NCBI GenBank assembly: GCA_020216845.1
Contig: JAIWNK010000020.1
Coordinates: 1 to 10,000 of the forward strand
Length of the DNA: 10,000 nt
Source: Anaerolinea sp.
GTDB lineage: Bacteria > Chloroflexota > Anaerolineae > Anaerolineales > Anaerolineaceae
Direction: 5' to 3'
The position numbers and the translations under genes were made by a program. Under the pieces are notes generated by a model. That model searched no databases. It had not been told where the DNA came from and saw only the letters and a program-made list of their open reading frames with translations. Position 1 is the first letter of the stretch, and each line of letters starts with the position of its first letter. Below, one piece after another: positions 6,702 through 10,000 of the stretch.

Positions 6702-6798
6702 GGTAGGCCTCCCACCCAGGCTGCAGCGCTTTCCGTCCGCAGCTTTCTTCCGGCCCCAAAACCGGACTTGGGCGGAGGCGCCATTTCAGGAGGTGCCT
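6702..6798 (+). promoter_or_regulatory. Structured leader upstream of infB (candidate three-way junction RNA)
   Basis: The 127-nt gap between ylxR and infB is GC-rich and has no gene. Hand folding gives an outer helix of GCCTCC (6707-6712) with GGAGGC (6774-6779), continued after a small internal loop by CCCAGG (6715-6720) with CTTGGG (6767-6772, one G-U). Inside it are two hairpins: CTGC (6721-6724) with GCAG (6739-6742), and TCCGG (6749-6753) with CCGGA (6762-6766) around CCCCAAAA. No T run follows, so it is not a terminator. It ends 9 nt before the infB ribosome binding site and does not include it. Function is inferred only. Confidence 0.5.
6777..6797 (+). promoter_or_regulatory. infB: infB ribosome binding site and possible sequestering hairpin
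   Basis: AGGAGG at 6788-6793 is a near-perfect Shine-Dalgarno sequence 5 nt before the ATG at 6799; it decides the start over the overlapping GTG at 6793. GGCGCC (6777-6782) can pair with GGTGCC (6792-6797, one G-U) around a 9-nt loop. This hairpin would cover part of the site and cannot coexist with the outer helix of the upstream structure, because both use bases 6777-6779. Confidence 0.5.
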
Positions 6799-8583
6799 AT
6801 GAGCAACAACAATCCAAAAACCATCGAGCTGCCAGTTTCAATCACTGTGCGTGAGCTGGCGCAGCAAACCCAATCTAGCCCCATTCAGGTCATCAAGATT
6901 TTGATGTCCAATGGTGTCATGGCCAACATCAATCAAACGATTGATTTTGACACCGCCGCCATTGTTGCTTCTGAGCTAGGGTTTGAAGCACACATGCAAA
7001 TGCCTGAAATCATCGAGGAAAAGGAAACCGGCGAGATTCCCCTTTGGCGACAGCTCATTGCCAATGAAGATGAGAGCAAACTCACCCCCCGCCCTCCTGT
7101 TGTCACCATCCTCGGACATGTAGACCATGGCAAAACGACCCTGCTGGATGCCATCCGACACACCAACGTTGCCGGCGGCGAAGCAGGTGGCATCACTCAA
7201 CACATCGGTGCCTATCAAGTAGAACTCAAAGGCCGCTCCATCACCTTTCTGGATACGCCTGGCCACGCTGCATTTACCGCCATGCGGGCCCGCGGTGCGC
7301 AAGGAGCAGATATTGTCGTCCTTGTTGTCGCCGCAAACGATGGCGTCATGCCACAAACGCGCGAAGCCATTGCCCATGCCAAGGCTGCTCGGGTGCCCAT
7401 CATTGTAGCGCTCAACAAAATAGACCTGGATGGCGCCAACCCCGACTACGTCAAGCGTCAACTTTCCGAAAATGGGCTTGTTCCAGACGAGTGGGATGGC
7501 GACACCATGGTAGTACCCGTCTCCGCCAAACAAAAAATCGGCATTGAAGATTTGCTTGAAGCCATTCTATTGGTTGCCGATAGCATCAATATCCGTGCTA
7601 ACCCCAACGGACGTGTCATTGGCACCGTCATCGAATCAAAAATTGACCGCGCAAAAGGCGTCGTTGCTACCCTGCTCGTTCAAAATGGCACGCTTGAAAT
7701 GGGTGATGTTGTCCTGGCTGGCAATGCCTATGGACGGGTGCGCGCCATGTTTGATCACCGTGGCCGAAAACTGCGCAAAGCCGGTCCATCCACCCCAGCA
7801 CTGATCATGGGCCTCAATGACGTTCCTGACGCTGGCGACCTGTTCCAGGTTGTTCCAACCGAAAAAGAAGCCCGCATTCTGGTAGAGGAACGCAAAGCAG
7901 CTGCTCAACAACAACAAACCATTGCCAAAGTCAGCCTTGAAGAACTCTTCAATCGCTTCCAATCTGGCGAAGTCAAAGAGCTCCGTCTCATCCTCAAAGT
8001 TGACGTACAAGGCTCACTTGAACCAATTGTCAACTCACTCAACGACCTGAATAAAGGCGACATCAAAATCAACGTTCTGCACGCCGAAACTGGCAACATC
8101 AGCGAAAACGACGTCATGCTCGCCGCCGCCTCCAAAGCGATTATCCTCGGCTTCAATGTCCAGGCCGATACTCCGGCCCGCCGTCTGGCCGAGGCAGAGG
8201 GCATCTCCATCCGCCTCTACCAAATCATCTATCGCATGATTGAAGACATTGAAAAAGCCCTCAAAGGCATGTTAATGCCCGAATTCAAAGAAGTTGTCAT
8301 TGGTCGCGCCGAAGTTCAAACTGTCTTCCATATCTCCAAAGTTGGCGATATTGCTGGCTGTCGCGTCGTCCAGGGTGAAATTCGCCGCAACGGCAAAATT
8401 CGCCTCTTGCGCGCCGGTCAGGTCATTTACGAAGGAGAAATTAGCAGCCTCAAACACGAAAAAGACGATGTCCGTGAAGTGCGGCAAGGCTTTGACTGTG
8501 GCATTTCCCTCAAAAACCACAGCAACTTCTCCGCCGGTGATATTATCGAATGTTACGTGCTGGAGAAGAACAGCCTGCTCTAA
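6799..8583 (+). CDS. infB: Translation initiation factor IF-2
   Basis: IF2 is the GTPase that brings initiator fMet-tRNA to the 30S subunit and promotes subunit joining. The product is 594 aa, one of the short forms (the E. coli protein is about 890 aa), with almost no variable N-terminal extension. Residues about 8-65 are the conserved IF2 N domain ([12 protein letters not shown]). The GTP-binding domain follows: G1 GHVDHGKT at 106-113, G2 region GGITQHIG at 130-137, G3 DTPGH at 152-156, G4 NKID at 206-209 and G5 SAK at 242-244. Domain II is about 265-360, domain III about 380-480, and the C-terminal fMet-tRNA binding domain about 495-594, including GCRV and the [10 protein letters not shown] end. 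All GTPase motifs are intact. The start is the ATG with AGGAGG upstream. Translation may be controlled by the structured leader before it. Confidence 0.98.
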   Translation: MSNNNPKTIELPVSITVRELAQQTQSSPIQVIKILMSNGVMANINQTIDFDTAAIVASELGFEAHMQMPEIIEEKETGEIPLWRQLIANEDESKLTPRPPVVTILGHVDHGKTTLLDAIRHTNVAGGEAGGITQHIGAYQVELKGRSITFLDTPGHAAFTAMRARGAQGADIVVLVVAANDGVMPQTREAIAHAKAARVPIIVALNKIDLDGANPDYVKRQLSENGLVPDEWDGDTMVVPVSAKQKIGIEDLLEAILLVADSINIRANPNGRVIGTVIESKIDRAKGVVATLLVQNGTLEMGDVVLAGNAYGRVRAMFDHRGRKLRKAGPSTPALIMGLNDVPDAGDLFQVVPTEKEARILVEERKAAAQQQQTIAKVSLEELFNRFQSGEVKELRLILKVDVQGSLEPIVNSLNDLNKGDIKINVLHAETGNISENDVMLAAASKAIILGFNVQADTPARRLAEAEGISIRLYQIIYRMIEDIEKALKGMLMPEFKEVVIGRAEVQTVFHISKVGDIAGCRVVQGEIRRNGKIRLLRAGQVIYEGEISSLKHEKDDVREVRQGFDCGISLKNHSNFSAGDIIECYVLEKNSLL

Positions 8584-8602
8584 CTCAAAAGAAGAGGTTA
8601 CC

Positions 8603-8992
8603 ATGCCCTCAAAACTTCGCATTCAAAGAATTTCAGACCGCATTCGCCAAGAGCTGGCGCAAATGTTGGTAATGAATGAAGTGCACGATCCACGCGTCGA
8701 GGGAATTTCTGTAACAGATGTCAAAGTAGATCGCGAGCTCACCTGCGCCGATATCTATGTCTCTGCCATCGAAGGTAGTGAGCGCAGCGCATCTGTTCTG
8801 GCTGGTCTCGAAAGCGCTTCCGGCTTCATCCGTCGCCTGCTTGCTGAGCGCGTACAATTACGAAGCTTTCCACGCTTGCGCTTTCATTGGGACCCAACGC
8901 CTGAACGCGCCGACCGCATCGAAAGCATCCTGGCCGAGTTACGTCGTCAGCAACAGCCAAACACCGACTCAAACCCGAAAGCCGAGCAATGA
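8603..8992 (+). CDS. rbfA: 30S ribosome-binding factor RbfA
   Basis: RbfA is a KH-like protein that binds the immature 30S subunit near helix 1 of 16S rRNA and is needed for its late maturation, especially in the cold. The product is 129 aa, the usual size. Recognisable blocks are RIQRISDRIRQELAQML at the N-terminus, DPRVEGISVTDVKVDREL in the middle, and the helix followed by LRSFPRLRFHWDPTPERADRIE near the end. The ATG at 8603 is preceded by AAGAGG (8592-8597) at a 5-nt spacing. The same frame is open far upstream inside infB, but those starts have no support. The gene follows infB by 19 nt and its TGA overlaps the ATG of the next gene. Confidence 0.95.
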   Translation: MPSKLRIQRISDRIRQELAQMLVMNEVHDPRVEGISVTDVKVDRELTCADIYVSAIEGSERSASVLAGLESASGFIRRLLAERVQLRSFPRLRFHWDPTPERADRIESILAELRRQQQPNTDSNPKAEQ

Positions 8993-10000
8993 GTCAAGCA
9001 GACCCTATGCATGACTTAATTCGAACCACGCTGCACCAGGCCAACCACATTGCCCTTTTCTCGCACATTCGTCCCGATGGCGACGCAATCGGCTCTTTGC
9101 TTGGTCTGGGGCTGTGCCTGCAACAGGCGGGCAAACAAGTTGAAATGATTCTGCGCGATGGTATTCCGCAGAATTTCCGACATCTCCCAGGCCATGAGCA
9201 AATTAAAAGCACACCTACAAGCAACGCTGATCTATGGATCATCCTGGATGCATCTGACCCCAACCGCATTGGCGGCTTGCTAGATGGTCGCCAACCCGAT
9301 ATCAACATTGATCATCACGTCACCAATCTCAACTACGCCCGCATCAACTTCATTCAACCAGAAGCTGTTGCAACCGCTGCCATTCTGGCCGAATCAATCC
9401 CCCTTTGGCAACTGCCCATTCCACCCGCTGCTGCTCAGGCACTACTCACTGGAATCCTAACAGATACGATTGGCTTTCGCACCTCAAACATGACCTCTGA
9501 TGTGCTACGCCTTGCTGCCAACTTGATGGATATGGGCGCCGACTTACCAGAGCTATACCGCCGCGCCCTCAGCACCCGATCCTACGAATCGGCTATGTAT
9601 TGGGGACAAGCACTTGCCCGGCTTCAACGCCAGGGAACTCTCATCTGGACCAGCCTGACCCTGCAAGATCGCCAAGTCAGCGGCTATAACGGCAACGACG
9701 ATGCCGACCTAAACAACATCCTCTCCAGCATTGATAGTAGCGAAGTATCCATCCTGTTCATCGAACAAAAAAACGGCACGGTCAAAGTCAGTTGGCGTGC
9801 CCAACCCGGCTGGGATGTTTCTGCACTGGCCCTGGAGTTTGGTGGTGGCGGGCATGCTCCTGCTGCAGGAGCAGATATTCCCGGAACATTATCAGACGTA
9901 CAAACGCGCGTCTTACAGGCAACAATGGCCTGGATGCAAGCTTCAAATCAAAAGAAACAAAGTACAATTAATCATAATCAAACTCTTTCTGGGGTGAAAT
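8989..10000 (+). CDS. DHH-family phosphoesterase, NrnA-like (nanoRNase / pAp phosphatase), 3' end outside window
   Basis: The frame starting with the ATG at 8989 is open to the right edge: 337 complete codons and one base. Members of this family, such as NrnA, degrade 2-5-nt RNAs and dephosphorylate 3'-phosphoadenosine 5'-phosphate using Mn2+ in the cytosol. Metal-binding motifs are intact: HIRPDGDAIGS at 26-36, ILDASD at 85-90, the name-giving DHH at 108-110, and TDTIGFR further on. The C-terminal DHHA1 domain has FGGGGHAPAAG at 284-294, the substrate-binding glycine loop. The start overlaps the rbfA stop (ATGA), implying translational coupling. The domain is complete and only a short tail remains, so the gene probably ends within a few bases: the last bases GGGGTGAAAT would form both a ribosome binding site and the start of another ATGA overlap. 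truB is the usual next gene, but that is inference. Confidence 0.93.
   Translation, partial: MSQADPMHDLIRTTLHQANHIALFSHIRPDGDAIGSLLGLGLCLQQAGKQVEMILRDGIPQNFRHLPGHEQIKSTPTSNADLWIILDASDPNRIGGLLDGRQPDINIDHHVTNLNYARINFIQPEAVATAAILAESIPLWQLPIPPAAAQALLTGILTDTIGFRTSNMTSDVLRLAANLMDMGADLPELYRRALSTRSYESAMYWGQALARLQRQGTLIWTSLTLQDRQVSGYNGNDDADLNNILSSIDSSEVSILFIEQKNGTVKVSWRAQPGWDVSALALEFGGGGHAPAAGADIPGTLSDVQTRVLQATMAWMQASNQKKQSTINHNQTLSGVK

Noticed and set aside
6749..6766. TCCGG-CCCCAAAA-CCGGA hairpin as a terminator between ylxR and infB
   Set aside because: The stem is only 5 bp and is followed by CTTGGGCGG rather than a T run; it fits better as an arm of a larger leader structure.
6976..7533. 185-codon open frame on the - strand inside infB
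   Set aside because: It is the shadow of the IF2 GTPase domain, whose motifs are all intact on the + strand.
8294..8602. Long upstream extension of the RbfA frame within infB
   Set aside because: The extension is out of frame with IF2 and has no homology that I recognise; RbfA has its own ATG and ribosome binding site at 8592-8605.
1..10000. A hidden mobile element, CRISPR array or defence cassette
   Set aside because: I saw no transposase or integrase motifs, no regularly spaced repeats and no terminal inverted repeats; the genes are mainly core housekeeping genes with uniform codon usage.

Overview
The window looks like a chromosomal core region of a bacterium with moderately high GC and strong use of C-ending codons. 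The nusA-ylxR-infB-rbfA-DHH order, a NusA with a helix-hairpin-helix C-terminal extension, a short IF2 (594 aa), a LysN-like aminotransferase and a TGS-domain uridine-kinase-like protein together suggest a Chloroflexota (Anaerolineae-type) genome. That placement is inferred from protein resemblance alone. I see no mobile element, CRISPR array, rRNA or tRNA.

Layout. (1) Positions 1-1169, + strand: the 3' part of a LysN-type PLP aminotransferase, closed by a perfect 16-bp hairpin (1180-1220). (2) Positions 1278-2486, + strand: a family-1 ABC solute-binding-like protein with no signal peptide and no transporter genes beside it, apparently started from an extended -10 promoter at the foot of that hairpin. 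(3) Positions 2488-4209, - strand: a TGS / synthetase-editing-like / uridine kinase-like fusion, convergent with the previous gene with one base between the stop codons. (4) Positions 4210-4422: a divergent promoter region. One well-formed promoter faces the kinase, one faces nusA, and the nusA leader carries a terminator-like hairpin. (5) From 4423 to the right edge, + strand: the translation/transcription operon nusA, ylxR, infB, rbfA and a DHH phosphoesterase (NrnA-like). The last gene overlaps rbfA by ATGA and is still open at the window end.

How the genes work together. The right-hand operon encodes a transcription elongation/termination factor (NusA), its frequent small neighbour YlxR, initiation factor IF2, the 30S maturation factor RbfA, and a nanoRNA/pAp phosphatase-type enzyme. 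This is the conserved cluster linking transcription, ribosome assembly and initiation. rimP, which often precedes nusA, and ylxQ, which often sits between ylxR and infB, are absent here.

The most interesting non-coding element is the 127-nt ylxR-infB gap. It can fold by hand into a three-way junction that ends just before the infB ribosome binding site. It also contains a near-copy of that site (GGAGG-Y-GCC twice, 15 nt apart) that allows an alternative fold hiding the real site. This could be a translational control element for IF2. The second item of interest is the leaderless solute-binding-like protein. No clear multi-gene novel system (defence, secretion, biosynthesis) is present.
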